NCBI RefSeq assembly: GCF_001704295.1
Contig: NZ_CP012334.1
Location: forward strand, 3,980,084 to 4,044,083
DNA: 64,000 bases
Direction: 5' to 3'
DNA from: Bordetella sp. H567
GTDB lineage: Bacteria > Pseudomonadota > Gammaproteobacteria > Burkholderiales > Burkholderiaceae_B
Part shown: positions 8,328 through 17,695 of the stretch, piece after piece
Layout: each line of letters starts with the position of its first letter
Position numbering within the stretch: the stretch's first letter is position 1
Notes under the pieces: generated by a model
Database searches by the model: none
Seen by the model: the letters and a program-made list of their open reading frames with translations, nothing else
Told to the model about the DNA's origin: nothing
Position numbers and translations under genes: made by a program

Positions 8328-8825
8328 TCAAGCGCCCGTCTCGTCGCGCGCCAGCAAGGCAACGACCGTCGCCGCGATGCCTTCCTTGCGGCCCAGGTAG
8401 CCCAGGCCTTCGTTGGTCTTGGCCTTGATGTTGACCGCGCCGGGATCCACGCCCAGATCGGCCGCGACGTTGCGCACCATCGCGGCGGCGTGGGGCCCGA
8501 TCTTGGGCGCCTGCGCGTGCACCGTGGCATCGATGTTGACGACCATCCAGCCGGCGGCCTTGACCTTGGCCATTGCCGCCCGCAGCAGCACGCGGCTGTC
8601 GGCGCCGTGATAGGCCGCGTCCGTATCCGGGAAATGCCGGCCGATGTCGCCCAGGGCCGCGCCGCCCAGCACCGCGTCGGTGATGGCGTGCAGCAGGACA
8701 TCGGCATCGGAATGCCCTTGCAGCCCGTGCGTATGCGGAATGGTCACGCCGCCGATGATCAGCGGCCGGCCTGTCACCAGGGCGTGGACGTCGAACCCCT
8801 GCCCGACGCGGAAGGGAATGCTCAT
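8328..8825 (-). CDS. ispF: 2-C-methyl-D-erythritol 2,4-cyclodiphosphate synthase IspF
   Basis: 165 residues from the ATG at 8825, whose A overlaps the ispD stop codon (ATGA arrangement). IspF makes the cyclic diphosphate intermediate of the non-mevalonate isoprenoid pathway. The zinc ligands Asp12, His14 and His46 are visible (GQGFDVHAL and [14 protein letters not shown]), as are the cofactor-binding segment [10 protein letters not shown] and the C-terminal [19 protein letters not shown]. Upstream in-frame codons lie inside ispD and are not needed. Coupled translation with ispD is likely. Confidence 0.96.
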   Translation of the reverse strand: MSIPFRVGQGFDVHALVTGRPLIIGGVTIPHTHGLQGHSDADVLLHAITDAVLGGAALGDIGRHFPDTDAAYHGADSRVLLRAAMAKVKAAGWMVVNIDATVHAQAPKIGPHAAAMVRNVAADLGVDPGAVNIKAKTNEGLGYLGRKEGIAATVVALLARDETGA

Positions 8826-9505
8826 AGCCATTTCTCCATCAGGGCGAAATCCTCCGGCCAGGTCACCTTGAAGTTGCGCATGACGCCCGGCACCAGCAGC
8901 GGTGCGTGTCCGGCGGCCTCGACGGCCGAGGCTTCGTCGGTGACCTCCACGCCGCGACCGGCGGCATCGGCCAGGGCCTGCCGGAGCAGGCCGGCGCGGA
9001 ACATCTGCGGGGTCTGGGCCAGCCATAGCTCCTGGCGATCCACGGTGCGGGCGACGCGTCCGGGTCCCGCCTTGACCGTATCGCGCACCGGCAAGGCCAG
9101 CAAGCCGCCCACGGGATCGTCCATGCAGGCATCGATCAGCCGCGCCAGCGCATCGGCCGACAGTCCCGGCCGCGCGGCATCGTGGACCAATATCCAGTCA
9201 TCGTCCGCGGCCCCGCTGTCGGCCAGCGCATTGGCGACCGTACGGGCACGCGTCGGCCCGCCACAAGGACGCCATACCGTGCGCGGCAGTCCCGCCAGGG
9301 CGGCCTGCACCCAGGCGTCGCCCGCCGACACGGCAACGCGCACCTGGCGTATACGGGTATCGGACAGGAGGGCCAGCACCGAATGCCGCAGCATGGGCTG
9401 GCCGGCCAGGGGCTGGTATTGCTTGGGAAGGCCGCCGCTGTCCCCGGTCAGGGCGCGGGCGCCGATGCCGGCGGCGGGAACGAGCGCGATAAGAGAGGCA
9501 GACAT
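8822..9505 (-). CDS. ispD: 2-C-methyl-D-erythritol 4-phosphate cytidylyltransferase IspD
   Basis: 227 residues. IspD couples CTP to methylerythritol phosphate in the non-mevalonate isoprenoid pathway. The N-terminal nucleotide-binding loop [12 protein letters not shown], the [10 protein letters not shown] metal and substrate segment (around 110-120) and the late [19 protein letters not shown] segment are all present. The product feeds toward IspF via IspE, and the overlapping ispD-ispF pair is common in proteobacteria. It is divergent from mfd with only 29 bases between start codons, so the two promoters must overlap the coding sequences or each other. Confidence 0.95.
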   Translation of the reverse strand: MSASLIALVPAAGIGARALTGDSGGLPKQYQPLAGQPMLRHSVLALLSDTRIRQVRVAVSAGDAWVQAALAGLPRTVWRPCGGPTRARTVANALADSGAADDDWILVHDAARPGLSADALARLIDACMDDPVGGLLALPVRDTVKAGPGRVARTVDRQELWLAQTPQMFRAGLLRQALADAAGRGVEVTDEASAVEAAGHAPLLVPGVMRNFKVTWPEDFALMEKWL

Positions 9506-9534
9506 AAGCAGGTGATTTTATAATCTTCCGTCTC

Positions 9535-12500
9535 ATGCCTGCAGATTTCCCCCCCTCTCCCGCGCCGCCGCTGGTCCCGTCGACGGACTCCATCCTGGCG
9601 GCCCTGAAGCCCGGCACCCGATATGCACAGCCCCGCCCCCCAGGGTCGGGCGATGCCTGGCTGCTTGCCGACCTCGCTCGCCACGCCGCGCGCCCACTTC
9701 TGGTGCTGACCGCCGATCCGCTGGAAGCCCAGCGGCTGACCGACGAAATCCACCTGTTCGCGCCCGACCTGCGCGTGCGCCAGCTGCCCGACTGGGAAAC
9801 GCTGCCCTACGATGCGTTCTCGCCTCACCACGACCTGATTTCCGAGCGGCTGAAGACGCTGGACGCGCTGATGCACCATACGGTCGACGTGCTGACCGTG
9901 CCGGTGACCACCGCGCTGTATCGCCTGGCGCCGCCAGCGTTCATGGCGGCCTATACCTTTTCGTTCAAGCAGCGCGACAAGCTGGACGAAGCGGCCTTGC
10001 GCGCGCAGCTGACGCTGGCCAACTACACGCACGTCACCCAGGTCACGGCGCCCGGGGAATTCTGCCTGCGCGGCGGGCTGATCGACCTGTTCCCCATGGG
10101 TTCGGCCGTGCCCTATCGCCTGGACCTGTTCGACGACGAAATCGAATCGATACGCGCCTTCGACGTCGACACCCAGCGCAGCCTCTATCCGGTCAATCAG
10201 GTCCAGCTGCTGCCTGGCCGCGAATTCCCGATGGACGAGGAAGCGCGCAACCGCTTCCGCGCGCGGTTTCGCGAGCTTTTCGAAGGCGATCCCTCGCGCG
10301 CCTTGCCTTATCGCGACATCGGCAACGGCATTGCCTTCGCGGGGGTCGAATACTACCTGCCGCTGTTCTTCGACCAGACCGCCACGCTGTTCGACTACCT
10401 GGCGCCGTCGACCATCACCGTCACGATCGGCGACATCGACGACGCCATCCGCCGCTTCGCCCAGGACACCTCCAGCCGCTACGGATTCCTGAAGAGCGAC
10501 CGCGAACGCCCGGTGCTGCCGCCCTCCGCGCTGTTCCTGGATACGCAGGCGCTGTTCGAACAATTGAAGGATTTCGAACGCCTGGCGCTGACCGCGGAAC
10601 CCCAGCATCCGGACATCGGGCCGGCGCCCGACGTGGCCGTCATGCGGCGGGCCGACGATCCCGTGGCGCGGCTGCGTGCCGTCGTCGATGCCGGCAAGTG
10701 GCGCATCCTGCTGTGCGCGGATTCCGCCGGACGGCGCGAGACCCTGGCCCAGATGCTGGCCGAATTCGACCTGGCGCCGGACTTCGAAGCCGCCTCGATC
10801 GAGGATTTCCGGCTGTCGCCGGCGCGCCTGGCCCTGCTGGCCGCCCCGCTGACCTCGGGTTTCAGCCTTCCCGCCGAAGGCATCGCCTTCATTACCGAAA
10901 ACGACCTGTATCCGGGCCAGGCCGCGGTAGGCCGGCGCGGCCGCCGCGAACAGGAACGCGCCAGCAACGTCGAAGCCATGGTGCGCGACCTGTCGGAACT
11001 GCGCGAAGGCGACCCGGTGGTCCACGCGCAGCACGGCATCGGTCGCTACCATGGCCTGATCAATATGGACATGGGCGAAGGCGAGATGGAATTCCTGCAT
11101 CTCGAATACGCCAATGGCAGCACGCTTTATGTTCCGGTCTCGCAGCTGCACGTCATCGCGCGCTACAGCGGCGCCGATCCGGAAGCCGCGCCGCTGCACC
11201 AGCTGGGTTCCGGGCAGTGGGACAAGGCGCGGCGCAAGGCCGCCAAGCAGGTGCGCGATACCGCGGCGGAACTGCTGGACCTGTACGCCAAGCGGGCCGC
11301 GCGCGAAGGCTACGCCTTCAAGCTGCAACTGAACGACTACGAAGCCTTCGCCGAAGGCTTCGGCTTCGAGGAAACGGCCGACCAGGCCGCCGCCATCCAG
11401 GCCGTGATCCTGGACATGACCTCCGGCAAGCCCATGGACCGGCTGGTCTGCGGCGACGTCGGCTTCGGCAAGACGGAAGTCGCCCTGCGGGCCGCCTTTC
11501 TGGCGGTTGCCAATGGCAAGCAGGTGGCGCTGCTCTGTCCCACCACCCTGCTGGCGGAACAGCACGCGCAGACCTTCGCTGACCGCTTCGCCGACTGGCC
11601 CGTGCGCGTCGTGGAGCTGTCGCGCTTCCGTTCCGCCAAGGAAGTCGCCGCGGCCATCCAGGGCATCAACAACGGCAGCGTCGATATCGTCATCGGCACG
11701 CACAAGATCCTATCCAAGGATGTCCGATTCAAGCAGCTCGGCCTGGTGATCATCGACGAGGAACACCGCTTCGGCGTGCGCCAGAAAGAGGCCTTGAAAT
11801 CCCTGCGCGCCGAAGTGGACGTGCTCACGCTGACCGCTACGCCGATTCCGCGCACGCTGGGCATGTCGCTGGAAGGCATACGCGATTTTTCCGTCATCGC
11901 CACCGCGCCGCAAAAGCGCCTGGCCATCAAGACCTTCGTGCGGCGCGAAGACGGCAGCACCGTCCGCGAAGCCTTGCTGCGCGAGCTCAAGCGCGGCGGC
12001 CAGGCCTACTTCCTGCACAACGAAGTCGAAACCATCCACAACCGGCGCGCCCGCCTGGAAGAACTGGTGCCTGAAGCGCGCATCGCCGTGGCCCATGGCC
12101 AGATGGGGGAGCGCGATCTTGAACAGGTCATGAAGGGGTTCTACCAGCAGCGTTTCAACGTGCTGCTCTGTACCACCATCATCGAGACCGGCATCGACGT
12201 CCCGACGGCCAATACCATCGTGATCCATCGCGCGGACCGCTTCGGCCTGGCGCAGCTGCACCAGCTGCGCGGCCGCGTCGGCCGGTCCCACCACCAGGCC
12301 TATGCCTACCTGCTCACTCCGGGCGAAGACGCGATCACGTCCAATGCCAAGAAGCGCCTGGAGGCGATCCAGGCCATGGAAGAACTGGGCTCGGGCTTCT
12401 ACCTGGCCATGCACGATCTGGAAATCCGCGGCACCGGCGAAGTGCTGGGCGAATCGCAGTCCGGCAATATCCAGGAAGTCGGCTTCTCCATGTACACCGA

Positions 12501-12999
12501 TATGCTGAACGAAGCCGTGCGCGCCCTGAAAGCGGGAGAAGAACCCGACCTGGAAGCGCCCTTCGGCAAGGCCTGCGAAGTCAATCTGCATGCGCCGGCC
12601 CTGCTGCCGGCCGACTATTGCGCCGACGTGCATGCCCGCCTGGCCGTGTACAAGCGCCTGTCGCACGCGGCCGGCGAAGACGACCTGATCCGCATCCAGG
12701 AAGAACTGATAGACCGCTTCGGCAAGCTGCCGGAATCGGCACAGACGCTGCTGGCCTCGCACCGCCTGCGACTGGCGGCGCAAGCCCTGGGCATCATCAA
12801 GATCGATGCCAGCGAAACCCAGGCGCTGGTGCAGTTCGGCCCCAACCCGCCAGTGGACTCGCTGCGCATCATCGAACTCGTGCAGAAACAGCGCCATATC
12901 AAGCTGGCCGGCCAGGACAAGCTGCGCGTGGAAATCAAGGGGCAGCAGATCCCCGCCCGCGTCGACGCGGTGCGCACGGTGCTGCGCGCCCTGGCATGA
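9535..12999 (+). CDS. mfd: Transcription-repair coupling factor Mfd
   Basis: 1154 residues, the usual size. Mfd removes RNA polymerase stalled at DNA lesions and recruits UvrA. The order is a UvrB-homology region (about 20-350), then the RNA-polymerase-interacting domain (about 484-555, REGDPVVHAQHGIGRYHGL). The translocase motor follows, with Walker A GDVGFGKT at 640-647 and DEEH at 741-744, then helicase motifs including TATPIPRTLGMSL and QLRGRVGRS. The TRCF C-terminal domain comes last (about 1000-1100). All motor motifs appear intact. Its stop codon overlaps the proposed serB start as ATGA. Confidence 0.97.
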   Translation: MPADFPPSPAPPLVPSTDSILAALKPGTRYAQPRPPGSGDAWLLADLARHAARPLLVLTADPLEAQRLTDEIHLFAPDLRVRQLPDWETLPYDAFSPHHDLISERLKTLDALMHHTVDVLTVPVTTALYRLAPPAFMAAYTFSFKQRDKLDEAALRAQLTLANYTHVTQVTAPGEFCLRGGLIDLFPMGSAVPYRLDLFDDEIESIRAFDVDTQRSLYPVNQVQLLPGREFPMDEEARNRFRARFRELFEGDPSRALPYRDIGNGIAFAGVEYYLPLFFDQTATLFDYLAPSTITVTIGDIDDAIRRFAQDTSSRYGFLKSDRERPVLPPSALFLDTQALFEQLKDFERLALTAEPQHPDIGPAPDVAVMRRADDPVARLRAVVDAGKWRILLCADSAGRRETLAQMLAEFDLAPDFEAASIEDFRLSPARLALLAAPLTSGFSLPAEGIAFITENDLYPGQAAVGRRGRREQERASNVEAMVRDLSELREGDPVVHAQHGIGRYHGLINMDMGEGEMEFLHLEYANGSTLYVPVSQLHVIARYSGADPEAAPLHQLGSGQWDKARRKAAKQVRDTAAELLDLYAKRAAREGYAFKLQLNDYEAFAEGFGFEETADQAAAIQAVILDMTSGKPMDRLVCGDVGFGKTEVALRAAFLAVANGKQVALLCPTTLLAEQHAQTFADRFADWPVRVVELSRFRSAKEVAAAIQGINNGSVDIVIGTHKILSKDVRFKQLGLVIIDEEHRFGVRQKEALKSLRAEVDVLTLTATPIPRTLGMSLEGIRDFSVIATAPQKRLAIKTFVRREDGSTVREALLRELKRGGQAYFLHNEVETIHNRRARLEELVPEARIAVAHGQMGERDLEQVMKGFYQQRFNVLLCTTIIETGIDVPTANTIVIHRADRFGLAQLHQLRGRVGRSHHQAYAYLLTPGEDAITSNAKKRLEAIQAMEELGSGFYLAMHDLEIRGTGEVLGESQSGNIQEVGFSMYTDMLNEAVRALKAGEEPDLEAPFGKACEVNLHAPALLPADYCADVHARLAVYKRLSHAAGEDDLIRIQEELIDRFGKLPESAQTLLASHRLRLAAQALGIIKIDASETQALVQFGPNPPVDSLRIIELVQKQRHIKLAGQDKLRVEIKGQQIPARVDAVRTVLRALA

Positions 13000-13880
13000 A
13001 CAACACGGACAATTCCTTCGACATGAACCCCCACCATCTGGTCATTCAATCCCCTGCCCTGGCCGCCGAACATTGCGAGCAGGTCGCCGCCCTGGCGCAG
13101 GCGCAGGGCCTGCACCGCCTGAGCGCGACGGCCGCACGGTTGCTGGACGTGCAGCACGACGAAGCGACCCGGCGCGAAGTGCGGCAATGGTGCGACGCGG
13201 CCGGGGTGGACTACGCCTTCGTGCCGCGCGGCAGCACCTTGTCGCAATGCAAGGTACTGGCCATGGACATGGACTCCACCCTCATCAATATCGAGTGCAT
13301 CGACGAGATTGCCGGCGTCGCGGGCGTCAAGGACAAGGTGGCCGCCATCACGGAAGCCGCGATGCGCGGAGAGATCACGGATTTCTCCGAAAGCCTGCGG
13401 CGCCGCGTCGCCTTGCTGGCCGGCCAGCCGGCACAGGCGCTGGAACAGGTGTACCGCGAGAAACTTCGCCTGAATCCCGGTGCGGAAACCCTGATCGCAT
13501 CGGCGCGCAGCGCGGGTATCAGGATCCTGCTGGTATCGGGCGGCTTTACCTTCTTCACCGAACGCCTGCGCGAACGCCTGGGGCTGGACGAAGCGCACTC
13601 CAATACCCTGGAGATCGAAGACGGCAAACTGACTGGCCGCGTACTGGGCGATATCGTCGACGCGGCGGGCAAGGCCGAACGGCTGCGTGCCTTCGCCGAA
13701 CGCCATGGCGCGGCGCCGCAGCAGATCATCGCCATGGGCGACGGCGCCAATGACCTGAAGATGCTGGGCCTGGCCGGCTATTCGGTGGCCTACCACGCCA
13801 AGCCCATCGTGCGGGAACAGACACGTTTCGCGCTGAACGTGTCCGGCCTGGATGGCGTGCTGAACTGGTTCGAACATTGA
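12996..13880 (+). CDS. serB: Phosphoserine phosphatase SerB
   Basis: 294 residues from the ATG overlapping the mfd stop; a second in-frame ATG at 13023 would give 285. SerB catalyses the last step of serine synthesis. The HAD nucleophile motif is MDMDSTLI with Asp91 as nucleophile and Asp93 as general acid, followed by the cap-domain segment ECIDEIAGVAGVKDKVAAIT. Later come VSGGFTFFT and the metal motif GDGANDLKMLGLAG. The first 80 residues form a degenerate ACT-like N-terminal domain, as in other betaproteobacterial SerB proteins. The link to mfd is probably transcriptional convenience rather than function. Confidence 0.94.
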   Translation: MNNTDNSFDMNPHHLVIQSPALAAEHCEQVAALAQAQGLHRLSATAARLLDVQHDEATRREVRQWCDAAGVDYAFVPRGSTLSQCKVLAMDMDSTLINIECIDEIAGVAGVKDKVAAITEAAMRGEITDFSESLRRRVALLAGQPAQALEQVYREKLRLNPGAETLIASARSAGIRILLVSGGFTFFTERLRERLGLDEAHSNTLEIEDGKLTGRVLGDIVDAAGKAERLRAFAERHGAAPQQIIAMGDGANDLKMLGLAGYSVAYHAKPIVREQTRFALNVSGLDGVLNWFEH

Positions 13881-13936
13881 GCGCATGACGCGCCTGCAAT
13901 TTCGAATGTTTGCGGGCATCAGAGATTTCTAGGCGA

Positions 13937-13958
13937 CTTGCTCACTCGATGGAGCAAG
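13937..13958. repeat. Inverted repeat between serB and the unrecognised gene
   Basis: CTTGCTC (13937-13943) and GAGCAAG (13952-13958) form a perfect 7-bp stem around 8 bases. There is no T tract. It could end serB transcription weakly or act as an operator for the next gene. Confidence 0.4.
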
Positions 13959-14022
13959 AATGGGTTCAGGGGGCGGCGCGGTTCAGCGTCTTCGCCCTTA
14001 ACCCATACGTCAGGAGATTTCG

Positions 14023-15141
14023 ATGCTGAATCCGAATCCATATCGTACGCAGACGATGCGGAACGCGATAACCGCGATGGCGAACGCGCCCAAAAGGAAT
14101 GCGGCCTACATGGCCGAACAAGCCCAGATGCACGACGCGGTCCTGGCGATGATGGAAGCCGCGCTGGGAGGCTTGGAAATCGCCAGAAGGGAATGCCACG
14201 CGGCGGGTGGCTTTACCCTCCACGAAGCAAGCGCATGGCTCGATCTCTTCGAGCAAATCGCGCCGATAATCGCCCAGATCCCTTTTGGCTACGGACCGGT
14301 CAAGGCGCTGCCCGTCCTTGGAACGAAAGTGGCGGCGGCCGCCGGGATCAGCATGCCCATGGTCGACAAGATCGTCAACAACGCCGTGGATATCTCCGGC
14401 AGCGCGTCCGTGGTCATGACGCCGCTGGGTTGGGTGGAGAAGATCGCGCAGGCCTTCTCCGTGACGGGCTACGCGCATGGCGCCGCGACCTACGGTTCGC
14501 ACTTCGCCACCCCGCTTGGCGTCAAGACGGCACTTTCACCGACATTGGCCAACCTGTTGAGCCAGATCGCCTCCTGGACCGGAAGCAGTACCAGCGCCTT
14601 CGCGCATTTCGCCAGCAACTTCGCCGCCGTCGGATCGGCATTCGCCCACTTGATGACCGCGTTGAAGGTCTATCTTTCGTACAGCAAGCTCGATGGGGTC
14701 CAGTCGGTCCTGGATCACTACCCCGATCACGGCTGCAGCTGCTGCGAATACACGCGGGAAATCGTCGCCATGTGCCAGGATGCAAGCATGGACGCCGCCC
14801 TCGCCCTGAATCCGGTCACGGCGGTGATACCCGTATGGCACATGGCGCAGAAGAAAGGCCATGCCATCGCCAACAAATTCCGCGATGATCAAGACAGGAC
14901 ACATCGCCGTCCCCATGCCATTGCCATGAGCCTGCTGGACGGCGCGCAAATGCCCTCCAGGCATGAGATCGACCCGACATCCCCGCCGCGGAATGCATCG
15001 TCGCGATGCCCCGTGGCCATGCTGACCATCGCGACCCTTTTCGGCAACGGCAATCCGGCCAAGGGATACAAGGCCGCGGTGGCCGCCATACAGGCAATCC
15101 CCGGCACGGGCGCCGACAAGCTCAAGGGCAAAATCGGCTGA
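14023..15141 (+). CDS. Unrecognised 372-aa protein with a Cys cluster
   Basis: I do not recognise this protein. The start is well supported by AGGAG eight bases before the ATG. There is no signal peptide. Residues 30-60 look like an amphipathic helix. Residues 75-130 and 165-220 are Ala/Gly/Ser-rich, helical and moderately hydrophobic. Residues 236-251 carry a dense cysteine cluster (HGCSCCEYTREIVAMC, Cys238, 240, 241, 251), followed by a basic stretch around 276-297. The tail is Gly/Lys-rich. Base composition by eye is less GC-rich than serB and mfd, which hints at acquisition. It stands alone between serB and a convergent siderophore receptor gene, with no immunity-like or secretion gene next to it. 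Possible roles include a metal-binding or secreted effector-like protein, but nothing in the sequence proves either. Confidence 0.75.
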   Translation: MLNPNPYRTQTMRNAITAMANAPKRNAAYMAEQAQMHDAVLAMMEAALGGLEIARRECHAAGGFTLHEASAWLDLFEQIAPIIAQIPFGYGPVKALPVLGTKVAAAAGISMPMVDKIVNNAVDISGSASVVMTPLGWVEKIAQAFSVTGYAHGAATYGSHFATPLGVKTALSPTLANLLSQIASWTGSSTSAFAHFASNFAAVGSAFAHLMTALKVYLSYSKLDGVQSVLDHYPDHGCSCCEYTREIVAMCQDASMDAALALNPVTAVIPVWHMAQKKGHAIANKFRDDQDRTHRRPHAIAMSLLDGAQMPSRHEIDPTSPPRNASSRCPVAMLTIATLFGNGNPAKGYKAAVAAIQAIPGTGADKLKGKIG

Positions 15142-15183
15142 TCCGCCGCCGCATGGGGGGACGCGCGCGCGCCCCGACGTGCG

Positions 15184-17418
15184 TCAGTACCGGATGGACG
15201 TGGTCAGGATGGCCTGGCGGCCGGGACCGTAATCGGCATGGTGTACGCCGTTGGTCCGCGCGAAGTACGCCTTGTCGGTCAGGTTGAGCACGTTCAACTG
15301 GAAGCTCAGGTTAGGCGACACCTGATAGGCCGCCATGGCATCGAAGCGCCAATAGGCAGGCATATACACGCTGTTGGCCCCCCCGCCCGCGCCGCCCTGG
15401 TTGCCGCCGTAGGTCTTGCCCACGTAGTAGATGCCGCCACCGACCGTGAACTTGGGCAGCAGCTTGTAGGTGTTCCACAGGCTGAAGCTGTTGCGCGGCG
15501 TATTGGCCAGCGGATCGCCTTCGTTCACGCCGTTGTAGGCGCCCTTGACCAGTTCGCTATCCATGTAGCTATAACCGCCGAAGACGTTCCACTTCGGGGT
15601 AACGGCGCCGGCGAACCCCAGCTCCAGACCGCGTACGCGGGTCTTGCCCGCCTGCGCGAAGACACCTGGGTCCACCTCGATCTGCGCATCCTCGCGATCG
15701 GTCTGGTACAAGGCGGCGGTCAGGGTCAGCTTCTCGTCCAGGACATCCCACTTGGTCCCCAGTTCGATCGTGCGGCTCTTTTCAGGGTCCAGGCTGCCGA
15801 CGTCCGCCGACAGGCCCTCCTGATCGCCGCCGCTGATCGTCGGCGGCGTGGACGCCGTCGCGTACGACAGGTAAATGCTGCCGTTGGACGCCGGCTTGTA
15901 GACGATGCCGGCCTGGTAGCTGAAGATGTTCCAGCTGCCGTCGCTGCTTTGCGGCATCGTGGCGCCCCGCGGCAGGAAGTCGCCGTCGATGCGGTAATTG
16001 TCGAAGCGGCCGCCCAGGTTCAGCGACCAGCGTTCATTGAAGTCTATCGTGTCGAATGCGTAGATTGCCCGGGTGTTGGAAGTGGAATCGTTGCTGAGCG
16101 GCCCCCGAGAAATACGCCCCGACCAGTTGTCGTGCGGATCGGGATGGTACAGCGGCGTGCAGTCCATGGCGCCGGCCGGAAACACCCCTGGGCAGAAACT
16201 GCCCGATGTCGTGGTGACGTTATAGCTGGCGTTCTTGTTCTTTTCGCTGGTGAATTCGACACCGATATCGTAGGTATGCTTGAGCGCGCCCGTGTTGAAC
16301 TTGCCGTACAACTCCGTCACGTTCGATAGCAACGTCGTCTGCTGCCAACGCGACTTCAGCCCACGCTGCATCCACCATTCGTTGCTGGCCGGATCGAAGC
16401 GGGCCGCGCCGCCGTCGCCCGGGTTGGTCAATACGTAGTCATTCAGCGTTTGCCCATAGCGCGTCGCGTTGCGCACGGTCGCGTGCGGGTTGAAATCGTG
16501 TTCGATCTCGACGGTTCCGATGTCGGATTTGTTCTTCTGATAGTCGCGGTCGAGAACGCCATAGAACTTGGCGCGTCCCACGTTCAGGATGCCGTCGCTG
16601 GTGTGCTTGCCCGGTATCTTGCTGGCCAGCGGCACGCCATAGTCGGGCATGCCGTCGGATTCATAGTGGTAGTAGCTGAGGGTCACGCGCGTCGGCGTGC
16701 CCAGGCCGAAGGACAGCGACGGCGCGACGCCCCATTTGTCGTAGTCGACCACGTTGCGGCCCGGCACATTGCCTTTGCCGTCCAGCAGGTTCAGGCGGAA
16801 GGCGGCGTTATCGTTGAACTGCCAGTTGGCGTCGACAGTGCCACGCCAGTAGGCATCGCTGCCCAGGCCGGCATCGGCCTGCACGAAGGAGCCCAGCCTC
16901 GGCTTCTTGCTGACCAGGTTGATGCTGCCGCCGCCGGACCCGCGTCCGCCATAGGCGGAATCCGCGCCACGGATGATCTCCAAGCTCTCGACATTGAAGA
17001 TCTCGCGCGTCTGGCCGCCCGGATCGCGTATGCCGTCCACGAAGATGTTGTTCCCCGACGAGCTGCCGCGTATGAAGGGGCGGTCGGCCAGGGGCTGGCC
17101 TCCTTCGCCCGCCCCGAAGGTGATGCCGGGAGAATTTCGCAGGACATCCTGAAGCGAAGTCGCGCCCGTGTCCTGGATAACGGTCTGCGGAATGATTTGC
17201 ACCGACTTGGGCGTATCCAGCAGTGGCGCCGTGAACTTCGTCGACGACGACACCGGTACGTCGTACAGGGAATCGCCTTCCACCCGCACCGGCGCCATTT
17301 CGGTAATCGGCGGGGTCTGCGCCGACGCCGGCGTAGCCAGGAACAGGGCGGGACCGGCCAATGCAAAGGCCAGGGAGTGGGTCAGCGTATTCAGCGAATA
17401 CGTCTCCTGTTGCTTCAA
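15184..17418 (-). CDS. TonB-dependent catecholate-type siderophore receptor (Fiu/BfrD-like)
   Basis: 744 residues from a TTG at 17418. This start has GGAG seven bases upstream, gives a normal signal peptide (MKQQETYS to PASAQ) and lies downstream of the promoter and Fur box; an in-frame TTG at 17448 would sit inside the Fur box. The mature protein begins with a TonB-box-like segment, then the plug domain (about 55-165) with SLQDVLRNSPGITFGAGEGG and the FVDGIRDPGGQTREIFNVES segment. A 22-strand barrel follows, ending in the aromatic C-terminus SIRY. Family knowledge links this group to catecholate siderophores or catecholamine-bound iron; the exact ligand cannot be told. No esterase, hydroxylase or ABC transporter gene is adjacent. 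Confidence 0.9.
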   Translation of the reverse strand: MKQQETYSLNTLTHSLAFALAGPALFLATPASAQTPPITEMAPVRVEGDSLYDVPVSSSTKFTAPLLDTPKSVQIIPQTVIQDTGATSLQDVLRNSPGITFGAGEGGQPLADRPFIRGSSSGNNIFVDGIRDPGGQTREIFNVESLEIIRGADSAYGGRGSGGGSINLVSKKPRLGSFVQADAGLGSDAYWRGTVDANWQFNDNAAFRLNLLDGKGNVPGRNVVDYDKWGVAPSLSFGLGTPTRVTLSYYHYESDGMPDYGVPLASKIPGKHTSDGILNVGRAKFYGVLDRDYQKNKSDIGTVEIEHDFNPHATVRNATRYGQTLNDYVLTNPGDGGAARFDPASNEWWMQRGLKSRWQQTTLLSNVTELYGKFNTGALKHTYDIGVEFTSEKNKNASYNVTTTSGSFCPGVFPAGAMDCTPLYHPDPHDNWSGRISRGPLSNDSTSNTRAIYAFDTIDFNERWSLNLGGRFDNYRIDGDFLPRGATMPQSSDGSWNIFSYQAGIVYKPASNGSIYLSYATASTPPTISGGDQEGLSADVGSLDPEKSRTIELGTKWDVLDEKLTLTAALYQTDREDAQIEVDPGVFAQAGKTRVRGLELGFAGAVTPKWNVFGGYSYMDSELVKGAYNGVNEGDPLANTPRNSFSLWNTYKLLPKFTVGGGIYYVGKTYGGNQGGAGGGANSVYMPAYWRFDAMAAYQVSPNLSFQLNVLNLTDKAYFARTNGVHHADYGPGRQAILTTSIRY

Positions 17419-17440
17419 GGGGCTTCTCCGAGATAACACT

Positions 17441-17459
17441 AATGACAATGATTCGCATT
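17441..17459. promoter_or_regulatory. Fur box of the siderophore receptor gene
   Basis: AATGACAATGATTCGCATT resembles the Fur consensus (about 10 of 19 positions by eye, with the typical AATGATT core). It overlaps the -10 box of the receptor promoter by two bases, the usual position for iron-dependent repression. Confidence 0.7.
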
Positions 17460-17486
17460 TATATAATTGCGACGGATCATATCCAA
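17458..17486 (-). promoter_or_regulatory. Promoter of the siderophore receptor gene
   Basis: On the minus strand a -35 box TTGGAT (17486-17481) and a -10 box TATAAA (17463-17458) are 17 bases apart. The predicted transcription start lies near 17450, inside the Fur box and about 30 bases before the chosen TTG start codon. Confidence 0.6.
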
Positions 17487-17695
17487 TGTGCTAGGCTCGA
17501 ACAATCTTTATTAACCTTATGAAGACATTCTGGCCGTTCAGCCTCATGTCAGTACGAACGTACGCAGAAGAGACAGCCACTTACGACGGTGGGTATTCCC
17601 GCGGGCGTGCCCGGGGCATGCGGCCGCCGCCCCTGATGACGAAGGCGATACGCGATAAGCTTAGGTGGATCCCTTCCCGGAACCGCGGAGATGCA

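Noticed and set aside
9448-11703. A 751-codon minus-strand frame over mfd
   Set aside because: Antisense to the first half of mfd, which is intact; the frame reads His/Gln/Arg-rich sequence without motifs.
17519-17695. N-terminal extension of the DUF1232 protein
   Set aside because: The extension has no domain features and the ATG at 17696 has a better ribosome site and gives the normal family length.
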